From NCBI RefSeq assembly GCF_035552695.1, contig NZ_DASZKT010000276.1, positions 67,959-131,958 of the forward strand: a DNA stretch of 64,000 nt. The letters are read 5' to 3'. The translations under genes were made by a program, and so were the position numbers. Within the stretch, counting starts at the first letter, position 1; each line of letters begins with the position of its first letter. Origin of the DNA: Actinospica sp035552695. Its GTDB lineage: Bacteria > Actinomycetota > Actinomycetes > Streptomycetales > Catenulisporaceae. The notes under the pieces are model-generated. The model was not told the origin of the DNA. It saw only the letters and a program-made list of their open reading frames with translations, and did no database searches. Of this stretch, positions 1 through 8,483 are shown piece after piece.

Positions 1-1
1 C

Positions 2-334
2 GAGCACTGCCGCGAGGTCGGCACGGACTACGACGCGATCGTGCGCTCGGCGAACTACAACGTCGTCATCGGCGAGACCGAGAAGGACGTGCAGGACCGG
101 CTCGCCTGGTACCGCTCGCACCTCGAGCCGCTGGTCTCGGCGGGCGCGGTGGAGCGCTCGTCCCAGGGGATCGCGGACGGCCCGCTCGTCGGCACGCCCG
201 AGCAGATCGCGGAGAGGCTGACCGAGATCCAGAAGCTCGGCATGTCGTACGCGATCCTCAACTTCGCCGAGGCCGCGTACGACAAGTCCGGCATCGAGCT
301 GTTCAACCGGCACGTCGCGCCCGAACTGGCGTAG
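2..334 (+). CDS. LLM class (F420/flavin-dependent) oxidoreductase, C-terminal part
   Basis: This is the 3' end of a gene that begins before the window; the reading frame is open from base 2 and stops with TAG at 332-334. The 110 visible residues have the look of the C-terminus of luciferase-like monooxygenase family proteins: a segment in which an allotted target is filtered by a 'GTPEQIAERLTEI' helix, followed by a short strand and a closing 'LFNRHVAPEL' tail. That GTP-x-Q-I-A-x-R-L element is typical of the TIGR03560 F420-dependent subgroup. The substrate cannot be inferred. The following gene is convergent, so nothing is learned from operon context. Confidence 0.8.
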   Translation, partial: EHCREVGTDYDAIVRSANYNVVIGETEKDVQDRLAWYRSHLEPLVSAGAVERSSQGIADGPLVGTPEQIAERLTEIQKLGMSYAILNFAEAAYDKSGIELFNRHVAPELA

Positions 335-391
335 TTCTTCCGTCGGCCCTCCGGCGTGTGCTCCCCGGCTCTGTCGGTGCGCGCCGGTAGC

Positions 392-1255
392 TTACTCAGC
401 TGACGGATCTTCCGGTTCCCCTCGGACAGGGGACGAGGGGAACCGTGTCGCCGTCATTTTCGCTGTCACCGCCACCGTCGTGAAATGCACCTCGATGCTC
501 CCGCCCAGCTCGTCGATCGCGGCACCGAGCGCGGCGAGGAGTTCGGCGGTGCGCTCCGGCGGCAGCTGCGCGAACCCGCCGTGTGTCGGGACGACGTCGA
601 GCCACCCGTCGCGCGTATAGGTCGTGTCCCAGTCGAACAGCCACGTCTCGGGCTCGCCGAAAGCATGCCCGGCCGCACGAAGGCCCTGCTCCGTCTTATC
701 GCGGTACGCCGAGAACGTGCGGTCGTGTCCCATGCCCCTGCGGTAGAACTGCGGCAACTCGGGGGCGAGGCGGTGAGTGATCTCGCCGAACGCCTCGGCC
801 GCGTCGGGCTCGGGCAGATGCACGTTCCAGAACGCGGCGAACACTCCCCCGGGCCGCAGCACCCGCGCCGCCTTCGCCGCGCCCGCGATGGGATCGACCC
901 AGTGCCACGCCTGCGCGGCGATGACCGCGTCGAAGGTCCGTCCGGCCGGATCCCAGTCCTCGAACTTCGATACCTCGACCTCGATGCCGGCACGTCGTAC
1001 GAACTCGGCCATCCGCTCGTCCACTTCGACGCCCAGCACGGTGCATCCGGCGGCCTGGAAGAGCCGCCCGGAGATGCCGGTTCCGATGCCGACGTCGAGC
1101 ACGTCGCGGCCGGGGCTGGCGGCGACGATCCGTTGCACGAGGTCCGCGGGGTACGTCGGCCGGGCGCGGTCATAGCGTTCCGCGTCGATGCCGAAGGACT
1201 CCGCCACATCGCGGTATCGGTGCAGCTCGGACGCTGATTCAGGTAGAATGGGCAT
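392..1255 (-). CDS. class I SAM-dependent methyltransferase
   Basis: A 287-residue cytoplasmic protein with a Methyltransf_11/25-type Rossmann fold. Motif I (VLDVGIGTGISG) starts near residue 50, the acidic end of strand 2 (VLGVEVDERM) near residue 75, and the 'VLRPGGVF' post-II motif near residue 133. The methyl acceptor is unknown. The gene is divergent from a TetR regulator. Its ATG at 1255 lies only two bases from a 17-bp inverted repeat that looks like an operator, and no clear Shine-Dalgarno sequence fits upstream, so the mRNA may be leaderless or the RBS may sit inside the operator. It is probably controlled by the neighbouring TetR protein. Confidence 0.85.
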   Translation of the reverse strand: MPILPESASELHRYRDVAESFGIDAERYDRARPTYPADLVQRIVAASPGRDVLDVGIGTGISGRLFQAAGCTVLGVEVDERMAEFVRRAGIEVEVSKFEDWDPAGRTFDAVIAAQAWHWVDPIAGAAKAARVLRPGGVFAAFWNVHLPEPDAAEAFGEITHRLAPELPQFYRRGMGHDRTFSAYRDKTEQGLRAAGHAFGEPETWLFDWDTTYTRDGWLDVVPTHGGFAQLPPERTAELLAALGAAIDELGGSIEVHFTTVAVTAKMTATRFPSSPVRGEPEDPSAE

Positions 1256-1257
1256 GC

Positions 1258-1274
1258 GCCCACTCTAAGTGGGC
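1258..1274. promoter_or_regulatory. inverted repeat, probable TetR operator
   Basis: GCCCACT-cta-AGTGGGC is a perfect 7-bp inverted repeat with a 3-base spacer in the divergent region between the methyltransferase and the TetR gene. It is followed at once by a further GCCCAtt half-site (1279-1285), giving three related half-sites. It lies directly at the methyltransferase start codon. That the TetR protein binds here is inference from position and symmetry. Confidence 0.6.
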
Positions 1275-1352
1275 AGCCGCCCATTAGGCAAGCGGTAAGG
1301 TGGGCGCCCAGGGTGGTGCGAAGAAGACGGTGCGGAGAAGGAGCGGTGCGCG

Positions 1353-1940
1353 TTGCCGACAGGTGTGGCGATCCGGGACGCGCGCGAGCAGCTGTTCGAC
1401 GCGGCGGAGCGAATCCTGCTGCGCGACGGGCCGAACGGGCTCACGAGCCGGTCCCTGGCCGCGGAGGCGGGCGTCGCGAAGGGCGTGCTGCACCGGCACT
1501 TCGCGGACTTCGACGCGTTCCTCGTGGAGCTGATCCTGGATCGCGCGCAGCGGATGCGGGCTCAGTCCGCACTGCTGCAGGATTTCGCGGGGACGGCCAC
1601 GGTGACCGACAACCTCGTCGCCGCGCTGGCAGGGGTCTTCAACTCGATCGCGGTGCACGTCATGGCGCTGATGGTCGCGCGGGACGAACTGCGGAGACGG
1701 ATCCGCGAGCGCCGGCCGCGCGGCTTCCCGGTGATCGCGGAGGCGATGCGGATGATCGCCTCGTATCTCGCGGCGGAACGCGACCTCGGGCGGCTGGCGC
1801 CGGATGCCGACGCGGACATGCTCGCGCTCTCGCTGCTGGGCACGTCGCACCTGGACTACGCGGGAGGTGACGGCGGGTCACCCGACGAGGAGTCGTTACG
1901 TCGGGTGGTCGTGTCGGTGATCGGTGGAGCACTGCGCTGA
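1353..1940 (+). CDS. TetR/AcrR family transcriptional regulator
   Basis: A 195-residue TetR-type repressor. The N-terminal helix-turn-helix spans about residues 10-55: an 'LFDAAERILLRDG' first helix, then 'TSRSLAAEAGVAKGVLHRHF' as the HTH. A variable ligand-binding C-terminal domain follows. A TTG start at 1353 is chosen because GAGAAGGAG lies just upstream (1335-1343) and no in-frame ATG or GTG precedes the HTH. It is divergent from the methyltransferase and is followed on the opposite strand by a truncated MFS transporter, which may once have been its efflux-pump target. The ligand is unknown. Confidence 0.85.
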   Translation: MPTGVAIRDAREQLFDAAERILLRDGPNGLTSRSLAAEAGVAKGVLHRHFADFDAFLVELILDRAQRMRAQSALLQDFAGTATVTDNLVAALAGVFNSIAVHVMALMVARDELRRRIRERRPRGFPVIAEAMRMIASYLAAERDLGRLAPDADADMLALSLLGTSHLDYAGGDGGSPDEESLRRVVVSVIGGALR

Positions 1941-1956
1941 GCTAATGCCAGCGCCT

Positions 1957-2304
1957 CTACAGCCCACCGACCAGTGCGGCCGGGGACGGCGCGGCCGCGC
2001 ACAAGGCCGAGGCGAGGGTGAACACGACCACCGCCACCGCGAAGACCCGCCGCCCGCCGTACCGGTCCACCGCCCAGCCGCCGAGCGGGATGAACGCGGC
2101 GACCGTGACCAGGCAGGCGCTGATCGGCACCGCGATCGCGGCCGAGGACTCGCCCAGGGCCGCCGCGACCCGCGGCGCGGCCGTGGTCAGCGCCGTCCCG
2201 TCGAGCAGCTCCATGAACGTGGCCCCGGCCACGAGCAGCGCGGTCGAGCGGGCCAGAGTGCCGGGCTCGCGGGCGGACGGGGATATTCGCATGGCGGACA
2301 GCAT
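1957..2304 (-). pseudogene. truncated MFS transporter (N-terminal stub)
   Basis: Only 115 residues remain of what should be a protein of about 400-500. The sequence matches the first three to four membrane helices of DHA-type MFS exporters: 'FMELLDGTALTTAAPRVAAA' in helix 1, then 'PLGGWAVDRYGGRRVF' with the diagnostic G-x-x-x-D-R-x-G-R-R loop A motif between helices 2 and 3, then 'ALCAAAPSPAALVGGL' followed immediately by a stop. Intact relatives continue into helix 4 at this point. The rest of the gene is not present downstream, where the TetR gene ends 16 bp away. It is most likely a deletion remnant and cannot make a working pump. Confidence 0.75.
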
Positions 2305-2380
2305 CCCACTCGTCAGTGGTGCAACCCCACCCAGCCCCGTACCCGCCGGGGCCGTGCGGCCAAATTGAACGGCGTTGGAG

Positions 2381-3013
2381 CTAGTCCTCGGCGAGGGCTG
2401 CGTCGAGGATCACGGCCCAGCGGCGGATGACGCGGGCGCGGCGGGCCGAGTCGTCCGTGAGGAGGTTCGCGAGGCCGAGGCCGCGGGCCATGTCCAGCGT
2501 CGCCTGGACCGCTTCGCGTGCTCCGGCCGCGTGCTCGTCGACGCCGAGGAACGCGACCGCCGCGCGGTGCGCCTCACGGCCGACCTTGTTCTCCAGCGCG
2601 ACGACGCGTTCGCGCAGCGGCTCCTCAGTGGCCGCCGCGACCCAGAGATGCAGCGCGGCCCTGAAGGGCTGGTCCATGTACATCCGCACGAACATGTCCA
2701 CCACGGCCTCGGTGCGCGCCGGACCGCGCGCGGGCAGCGTGGCCTGTTTGCCGCGCAAGTACGCCAGCCGCTCGACCGCGACGTGCTCGATCGCCGCCGT
2801 GAAGAGGTCCTCGCGGGTCGGGAAGTGGTGCTGGAGCGCCCCGCGGGTCACGCCGGCGCGCTCGGCCACGACCGCCACCGTGCTGCCCGCCCAACCGTGT
2901 TCGGCCAGGCACTCGATGGCGGCTTCCAGAAGGCGCTGGCGGGTCGCGCGGCTGCGGTCCTGCTGCGGCTCACGCGGCGCCGCCTCCGCGACATGGCCCA
3001 CTACCGCGCCCAT
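2381..3013 (-). CDS. TetR family regulator of the AtuA/acyl-CoA carboxylase operon
   Basis: A 210-residue TetR regulator. The HTH occupies about residues 20-65 ('RQRLLEAAIECLAEHGWAGS' then 'AERAGVTRGALQHHFPTRED'). It is the last gene of a six-gene minus-strand operon and overlaps the enoyl-CoA hydratase stop. ATG at 3013 gives a 13-bp overlap; a GTG at 3001 would give a tight TAGTG junction, so the exact start is uncertain. A long open frame continues upstream but is antisense-free overlap with the hydratase and is not used. By position it probably represses the operon, perhaps through the CAAGCGCGCTTG palindrome ahead of the first gene, with an acyl-CoA intermediate as ligand (inference). 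Confidence 0.85.
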   Translation of the reverse strand: MGAVVGHVAEAAPREPQQDRSRATRQRLLEAAIECLAEHGWAGSTVAVVAERAGVTRGALQHHFPTREDLFTAAIEHVAVERLAYLRGKQATLPARGPARTEAVVDMFVRMYMDQPFRAALHLWVAAATEEPLRERVVALENKVGREAHRAAVAFLGVDEHAAGAREAVQATLDMARGLGLANLLTDDSARRARVIRRWAVILDAALAED

Positions 3014-3777
3014 GACGGCGGACGCCGCTCCAGGAAGGCGCGCATGCCCTCCTGCGCCTCGGGCGAGCCGAACAGCCGGGTGGAGGTCTCGATCATCGCG
3101 TCGCGGTGCTCGTCGAAACTCGCCAGGACATCGGCCGTGACCAAGTGCTTCGTCTCGGCGAGACCCTGCGGCGAGGCCTTGCGCAGGCTGTCGAGGAATT
3201 CCTCGCAGGCCGCCGCCAGCCCGTCGGCGTCCGCCTCGGCGCGCGTGACGAGGCCGATCCGCTCGGCCTCGCGCGAGTCGAACACCGCGCCGGTGAGGTA
3301 CCACGAGGCCGCGGCGCGCGGGTCGAGGCGCGGCAGCAGCGGCAGCGAGATCACCGCGGGAGCGAGGCCGAGCTTGACCTCGGTGAACGCGAAGGTGGAC
3401 TTGGGCCCGGAGACCGCGATGTCGCACGCGCCGATCAGGCCGAGGCCGCCCGCGCGCACGTGGCCGTCGATCTTCGCGAGGACCGGCTTGCCGAGCTCGA
3501 CGATCGTGCGCATCAGCTGAACCAGGTTCCGCGGGCCGCTCGCCGGGTCGCCGGAGGTCGCCTCGTTCAGATCCGCGCCCGCGCAGAAGACCGAGCCCGT
3601 GTGGGTCAGCACGACGGCGCGCACCTCCTTGTCGCCGTCCGCCTGCGCCAAGCCCTCGGTGAGCTCGGCGACGAGGCGGGTCGACAGGGCGTTCCGGTTC
3701 GCCGGGGAGTCGAGCGTCAGGGTGACGACGCCGCGCTCCAGGCTTCGGCGGACCAGTGGTTCGAGCTGTTCGGACAC
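3001..3777 (-). CDS. enoyl-CoA hydratase/isomerase family protein (methylglutaconyl-CoA hydratase-like)
   Basis: A 258-residue crotonase-fold protein. The oxyanion-hole segment 'SVFCAGADLNE' lies near residue 65 and the second, 'HVRAGGLGLIGACDIAV', near residue 107. Compared with classical crotonase, the first catalytic Glu (E144) position is Gly, while the second (E164) is kept in 'FAFTEVKLGLAPAVIS'. This single-Glu pattern with 'LAPAVIS' instead of 'IPGAGG' is like LiuC/AtuE-type 3-methylglutaconyl-CoA hydratases. It lies 8 bp downstream of the acyl-CoA dehydrogenase in the same operon as a two-subunit acyl-CoA carboxylase. That fits hydration of a carboxylated branched enoyl-CoA. Confidence 0.85.
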   Translation of the reverse strand: MSEQLEPLVRRSLERGVVTLTLDSPANRNALSTRLVAELTEGLAQADGDKEVRAVVLTHTGSVFCAGADLNEATSGDPASGPRNLVQLMRTIVELGKPVLAKIDGHVRAGGLGLIGACDIAVSGPKSTFAFTEVKLGLAPAVISLPLLPRLDPRAAASWYLTGAVFDSREAERIGLVTRAEADADGLAAACEEFLDSLRKASPQGLAETKHLVTADVLASFDEHRDAMIETSTRLFGSPEAQEGMRAFLERRPPSWAR

Positions 3778-3785
3778 AACACTCC

Positions 3786-4949
3786 CTAGTACGACTTCGG
3801 CAGCCCGAGCGTGTGCTGCGCGACGAAGTTCAGGATCATCTCACGACTCACCGGGGCGACTCGGGTGACGCGCGCCACGTTGATCAACGCAGCTAAACCA
3901 TACTCCTGGGTGAGGCCGTTGCCACCGAGCGTCTGGACCGCCTGGTCGACGGCGTGCGTCGCCGCCTCGGCCGCCGCGTACTTGGCCATATTCGCCGCCT
4001 CACCAGCGCCGAAGTCGTCGCCGGCGTCGTTGAGAAGCGCAGCCTTCTGCGTCATCAGACGCGCGAGTTCGACCTCGATCCGGCACTGTGCGAGGGGGTG
4101 CGCGAGGCCTTGGTGCGCCCCGATCGGGCCCCGGAAGACCGTCCGCTCCTTGGCGTACGCGACGGCCTTGTCGAGCGCGTAGCGGGCGATGCCGTTGGCG
4201 TAGGAGGCGACCATGATCCGTTCGGGGTTGAGACCGGCGAACATCTGGTCGAGCCCGGCGTCCTCCTCACCGACGAGCGCGTCGGCGGGCAGGCGCACGT
4301 CGTCGAGGTAGAGCTCGAACTGCCGGTCCGGCGTGATGAGCTCCATCGGGATCTCGCGGTATTCGAACCCTGCCGCGTCGCTCGGGACGATGAACAGGGC
4401 GGGCTTGAGCTTTCCAGTTCTCGCGTCCTCGGTGCGGGCGACGATCAGCGTCGACCGGCAGTTGTCGACGCCCGATATGAAAACCTTGCGACCGTTCAGG
4501 ATCCAGTCGTCGCCGTCGCGGCGGGCCGTGGTCGTGATGGCGTGCGAGTTCGAACCCGCGTCCGGCTCGGTGATGCCGAAGGCCATGCGTACGGTGCCGT
4601 CTGCGAATCCGGGCAGATAGCGCTGCTTCTGCTCCTCGGTCCCGAAGCGCGAGATGATGCTGCCGCAGATCGCCGGGGTCACGACGAGCAGCAGCAGCGG
4701 GCAGCCGGCGGTCGCCAGTTCCTCGAGGACGATGACGAGGTCTGCGATGCCTCCTCCCCCGCCGCCGTACTCGGCGGGAATGCTGACGCCGAGATAGCCG
4801 AGCTTGCCAGCCTCCAGCCACAGTTCGTTCGTGTTCTCTCCGGCACGCGCCCTGTCTTGCAGGTAGGTCGCGCCGTAGCGGCGCCCCAGCGCGGAGACCG
4901 CGGCACGCAGCGCGCGGCGTTCCTCGCTTTCGAAGGGGAAGACGGTCAT
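3786..4949 (-). CDS. acyl-CoA dehydrogenase (LiuA/AtuD-type context)
   Basis: A 387-residue FAD-dependent acyl-CoA dehydrogenase of normal family length. Visible signatures are 'MAFGITEPDAGSNSHAITT' (the family A-[FY]-x-[IL]-T-E-P-x-[AG]-G-S-[DN] motif) near residue 125, and near the C-terminus 'DQAVQTLGGNGLTQEYGLA', the Q-x-x-G-G-x-G signature. The start at 4949 is set by an ATGA overlap with the preceding carboxylase alpha subunit stop (4946-4948). The frame stays open far upstream inside the carboxylase gene but has no coding sense there. In this operon it would make the alpha,beta-unsaturated acyl-CoA that the carboxylase then acts on. Confidence 0.92.
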   Translation of the reverse strand: MTVFPFESEERRALRAAVSALGRRYGATYLQDRARAGENTNELWLEAGKLGYLGVSIPAEYGGGGGGIADLVIVLEELATAGCPLLLLVVTPAICGSIISRFGTEEQKQRYLPGFADGTVRMAFGITEPDAGSNSHAITTTARRDGDDWILNGRKVFISGVDNCRSTLIVARTEDARTGKLKPALFIVPSDAAGFEYREIPMELITPDRQFELYLDDVRLPADALVGEEDAGLDQMFAGLNPERIMVASYANGIARYALDKAVAYAKERTVFRGPIGAHQGLAHPLAQCRIEVELARLMTQKAALLNDAGDDFGAGEAANMAKYAAAEAATHAVDQAVQTLGGNGLTQEYGLAALINVARVTRVAPVSREMILNFVAQHTLGLPKSY

Positions 4950-6877
4950 GACTGCGGACCCTCCTTGGGTTCTACGACGGCGAGAATCGTGCCGACCGAC
5001 ACCTGCTGGCCTGGCTGGACGTGCAACTGGGTCAGGACGCCGTCCGTCGGTGAGCTGACGAGGTGCTCCATCTTCATCGCCTCCAGCCAGAGCAGCGGCT
5101 GACCGGCGGTGACCGTTGCACCTTCGACTGCTGCGACGCGAGCGACGGTTCCCGGCATGGGTGCGAGCAGCGAGCCTGGATCGACCTTGGCCGCCGGGTC
5201 CGGGAAGCGCGAGACGCGGGTGAGCGCGACGCTCGTCCCCGGGCCGTCCACGTACACGGCATCGTCGTACATTGCGACGTCGAAGGTTCGACGGACGCCG
5301 CGCTCCTCGAGGATCACGCGGTCCGGTGTGTTGGAGATGAGGCGGACCTCCGGCAGGCCGTCCGCTCGCAGGCCGTCTCGGGTGAGCCGATAGCGGGCCT
5401 CGTGCTCGGTGCCGTCCACGTCGAGGTACCGCTTGACCTGCGGTTGCGAGGCCAGGTTGCGCCAGCCGCTCGGCAGGCCGGACGGTTGCGGACCCGCGTA
5501 CGACGCGGCGTCGGCGAGCGCGGCCGCGAGTGGTGCCAGCGGGCTGATGCTCGGGGCGGCGAGGAGCTCTTCGGCATGGTCCGACAGGAACGCCGTGTGC
5601 ACGTCGCCGTCCAGGAACGCCGGGTGACTCACGACATTGACCAGAAGCTCGCGGCTCGTCGTCAGGCCGTGGATTCGTGCCCTGCCGAGCGCGTGGCCCA
5701 GCAGGCGTGCCGCCTCCTCGCGGGTCTCGGCCCACGCGATCACCTTGGCGAGCATCGCGTCGTACTCGACACCGACGACCGAGCCCGCTTCGACGCCGCT
5801 GTCGACCCGAATGCCCGTGAGTTCGGGGATATCGAAGCGACACACGGTTCCGGTGCGCGGCTGCCAGTCGTGCGCGGGATCCTCGGCGTACAGGCGCGCC
5901 TCGATCGCGTGGCCGCGCGGCGTCGGTGGTTCGGGCGGGAGCGTGCGGCCCTCGGCGATGCGCAACTGCCACGCGACGAGGTCGAGCCCGGTGACGCACT
6001 CGGTGACCGGGTGCTCGACCTGGAGGCGGGTGTTCATTTCCAGGAAGAAGAACCGGCCGTCTGGCGCGAGCAAGAACTCCGCGGTCCCGGCGCCCAGATA
6101 GTCGATCGCCTTGGCGCCGGCCGCCGCCGCGTCCGCCAGCGCGCGACGCGTCTCGTCCCTCAGGCCCCCGGGCGCCGGGGTCTCCTCGATGACTTTCTGG
6201 TGGCGGCGCTGGAGGGAACAGTCACGTTCGCCGAGTGTCCAGACCGTGCCCGCGGCATCCGCGAGGATCTGCACCTCGACGTGTCGGCCGCGTTCGACGT
6301 ACGGTTCGCAGAACACTTCATCGGAGTCGAACGACGCGGCCGCCTCGGCTCGTGCCCTCGCGAGGGCATCCGGTAGCTCGCTCAGCTCGCGAACGATCCG
6401 CATACCGCGTCCTCCGCCGCCTGCCGCGGCTTTGATCAGCAGCGGAAGGTCCGCGGGCGTCGCCGTCTCCGGGTGGACGGCGCCGAGCACCGGAACTCCG
6501 GCGGCCACCATCAGCTCCTTGGCTCGCGTCTTCGAGCCCATATCCTCGATGGCCGCGGGAGACGGACCGATCCAGGTCAGGCCCGCCTCGATGACAGCCT
6601 GCGCGAAGCCGGCGTTCTCGGACTGGAAGCCGTAGCCCGGGTGCACGGCGTCGGCTCCGGCGTCCAGCGCCGCGCGGACGATCAGATCACCGCGCAGGTA
6701 GGTGTCCGAGGAAGCGGAGCCGGGCAACCGGACAGCGAGATCGGCCTCGCGCACGTGCGGGGCGCGCGCGTCGGCATCGGAGTAGACCGCGACTGTCGCG
6801 ATGCCCACTTCGCGGCACGTGCGGAAGATGCGGCGAGCGATCTCGCCTCGGTTGGCCACCAGCAGTGCTTTCAACAT
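4946..6877 (-). CDS. acyl-CoA carboxylase alpha subunit (biotin carboxylase + BCCP)
   Basis: A 643-residue biotin-dependent carboxylase subunit. The N-terminal biotin carboxylase domain begins 'LLVANRGEIARRIFRTCRE' and carries the glycine-rich ATP loop 'IKAAAGGGGRGMRIV' near residue 160 and the 'EMNTRLQVEHPVTE' signature near residue 280. After a middle BT-type region, the C-terminal biotinyl domain has 'EAMKMEH', with the biotin-accepting lysine at about residue 602. It pairs with the carboxyltransferase encoded 10 bp upstream. The gene set is that of methylcrotonyl-/geranyl-CoA carboxylases (LiuD/AtuF), but substrate choice among branched enoyl-CoAs cannot be read from this subunit. Confidence 0.93.
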   Translation of the reverse strand: MLKALLVANRGEIARRIFRTCREVGIATVAVYSDADARAPHVREADLAVRLPGSASSDTYLRGDLIVRAALDAGADAVHPGYGFQSENAGFAQAVIEAGLTWIGPSPAAIEDMGSKTRAKELMVAAGVPVLGAVHPETATPADLPLLIKAAAGGGGRGMRIVRELSELPDALARARAEAAASFDSDEVFCEPYVERGRHVEVQILADAAGTVWTLGERDCSLQRRHQKVIEETPAPGGLRDETRRALADAAAAGAKAIDYLGAGTAEFLLAPDGRFFFLEMNTRLQVEHPVTECVTGLDLVAWQLRIAEGRTLPPEPPTPRGHAIEARLYAEDPAHDWQPRTGTVCRFDIPELTGIRVDSGVEAGSVVGVEYDAMLAKVIAWAETREEAARLLGHALGRARIHGLTTSRELLVNVVSHPAFLDGDVHTAFLSDHAEELLAAPSISPLAPLAAALADAASYAGPQPSGLPSGWRNLASQPQVKRYLDVDGTEHEARYRLTRDGLRADGLPEVRLISNTPDRVILEERGVRRTFDVAMYDDAVYVDGPGTSVALTRVSRFPDPAAKVDPGSLLAPMPGTVARVAAVEGATVTAGQPLLWLEAMKMEHLVSSPTDGVLTQLHVQPGQQVSVGTILAVVEPKEGPQS

Positions 6878-6887
6878 CGTGGCTGCC

Positions 6888-8483
6888 TCACATCCGGTAG
6901 ACGCCGTAGCCGCGCGCGCCCTCGACGGGTGCGCCGTGCACCGCGGACAGGCACAGCCCGAGCACTGTGCGGGTGTCGCGCGGGTCGATCACGCCGTCGT
7001 CGTACAGGCGGCCGGAGAGGAACGCGGGCAGCGACTCGGACTCGATCTGCTGCTCGACCATGGCCCGCATCGCGGAGTCGGCCTCCTCGTCGAACGGCCG
7101 TCCGGCCGCCGCGGCCGACTGTCGTGACACGATCGAGAGCACGCCCGCGAGCTGCTGCGGACCCATGACCGCCGACTTCGCGCTGGGCCAGGTGAACAGG
7201 AATCTGGGTTCGAAAGCGCGGCCGCACATCCCGTAGTGGCCCGCGCCGTACGACGCCCCCAGCAGGATCGATATGTGCGGAACCTTGCTGTTCGAGACCG
7301 CGTTGATCATCATGGCGCCGTGCTTGATGATTCCGCCCCGCTCGTATTCGCGGCCGACCATGTAACCGGTCGTGTTGTGCAAGAAGATGAGCGGAATGTC
7401 ACGCTGGTTGGCCAGTTGGATGAACTGCGTGGCCTTCTGCGCCTCTTCGCTGAACAGTACGCCGCGCGCGTTGGCGAGGATGCCGACGGGATATCCGTGG
7501 ATCGTCGCCCAGCCGGTCGCGAGGCTCGGGCCGTAGAGCGGCTTGAACTCGTCGAACTCTGATGCGTCGACCGTTCTGGCGATCAGCTCGCGCGGGTCGA
7601 AGGCGGACTTCAGGTCGCCGGGCACCAGGCCGAGGAGTTCGTCCTCGTCGTGCTTGGGAGCGGCGGCGAGACCCCCCGACGGGCCGAGCTTGGTCCAGTT
7701 CAGGCGGCGCACGATGCGCCGGGCCGTGCGTATCGCGTCCGGCTCGTCGAGGGCGAAGTAGTCCGCGAGGCCGGAGTCGCGAGCGTGCATCTCGGCGCCG
7801 CCCAGCGACTCGTCGTCGGACTCCTCACCGGTCGCCATCTTGACCAGCGGCGGGCCGCCCAGAAAGACCTTCGAGCGCTCCTTGATCATGACCACGTGGT
7901 CTGACATGCCCGGGATGTACGCGCCGCCGGCGGTCGAGTTGCCGAAGACGACGGCGACGGTGGGAATCCCGGCGGCGGAGAGCCGCGTCAGGTCTCTAAA
8001 GAGCGCGCCGCCGGGGATGAACACGTCCTTCTGGCCGGGCAGATCGGCGCCCGCGGACTCGACGAGGTTGATCAGCGGAAGCCTGTTCGCGCGCGCGATC
8101 TCGTTGGCACGCAGGGCTTTCCGCAGCGTCCACGGATTGCTCGCGCCGCCGCGTACGGTCGGATCGCTGGCGGTGATCACGCACTCGACGCCCTCGACGA
8201 CACCGATCCCGGTGACGATCGCCGCGCCGACCGGATACTCAGAGCCCCACGCGGCGAGCGGCGAGAGTTCCAGGAACGGTCCGTCGGGATCGATCAGCAG
8301 CTCGATCCGTTCGCGAGCGAGGAGCTTTTCGCGCTTCCGGTGCCGCTCGACGTACTTCGGGCCGCCTCCCGCGAGCGCCTTCGCGTGTTCGGCGTCGAGA
8401 GCATCGAGCTTGGCGAGCATGTCGCGCCGATTCGCCTGATACTGCCCGCTCGAGGGGTCCAGCTGCGTGGTCAGAATCGTCAT
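6888..8483 (-). CDS. acyl-CoA carboxyltransferase beta subunit (methylcrotonyl/geranyl-CoA carboxylase-like)
   Basis: A 531-residue carboxyltransferase with N- and C-terminal crotonase-like halves. The N-half carries 'VVEGVECVITASDPTVRGG' and the oxyanion-hole element 'GNSTAGGAYIPGMSDHVVM'. The C-half has 'LIFLHNTTGYMVGREYERGG' and 'LLGASYGAGHYGMCGRAFEP', as in LiuB/AtuC. ATG at 8483 is chosen because it overlaps the upstream AtuA-like stop as ATGA (8480-8483); an 18-residue N-terminal extension in the open frame lacks family similarity. It acts as a multimer with the biotin carboxylase subunit encoded next. Confidence 0.92.
   Translation of the reverse strand: MTILTTQLDPSSGQYQANRRDMLAKLDALDAEHAKALAGGGPKYVERHRKREKLLARERIELLIDPDGPFLELSPLAAWGSEYPVGAAIVTGIGVVEGVECVITASDPTVRGGASNPWTLRKALRANEIARANRLPLINLVESAGADLPGQKDVFIPGGALFRDLTRLSAAGIPTVAVVFGNSTAGGAYIPGMSDHVVMIKERSKVFLGGPPLVKMATGEESDDESLGGAEMHARDSGLADYFALDEPDAIRTARRIVRRLNWTKLGPSGGLAAAPKHDEDELLGLVPGDLKSAFDPRELIARTVDASEFDEFKPLYGPSLATGWATIHGYPVGILANARGVLFSEEAQKATQFIQLANQRDIPLIFLHNTTGYMVGREYERGGIIKHGAMMINAVSNSKVPHISILLGASYGAGHYGMCGRAFEPRFLFTWPSAKSAVMGPQQLAGVLSIVSRQSAAAAGRPFDEEADSAMRAMVEQQIESESLPAFLSGRLYDDGVIDPRDTRTVLGLCLSAVHGAPVEGARGYGVYRM

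Noticed and set aside
4950..5999. Upstream extension of the acyl-CoA dehydrogenase frame
   Set aside because: It overlaps the carboxylase alpha subunit in another frame and is Arg/Pro-rich. The family N-terminus begins at the ATGA junction at 4949.
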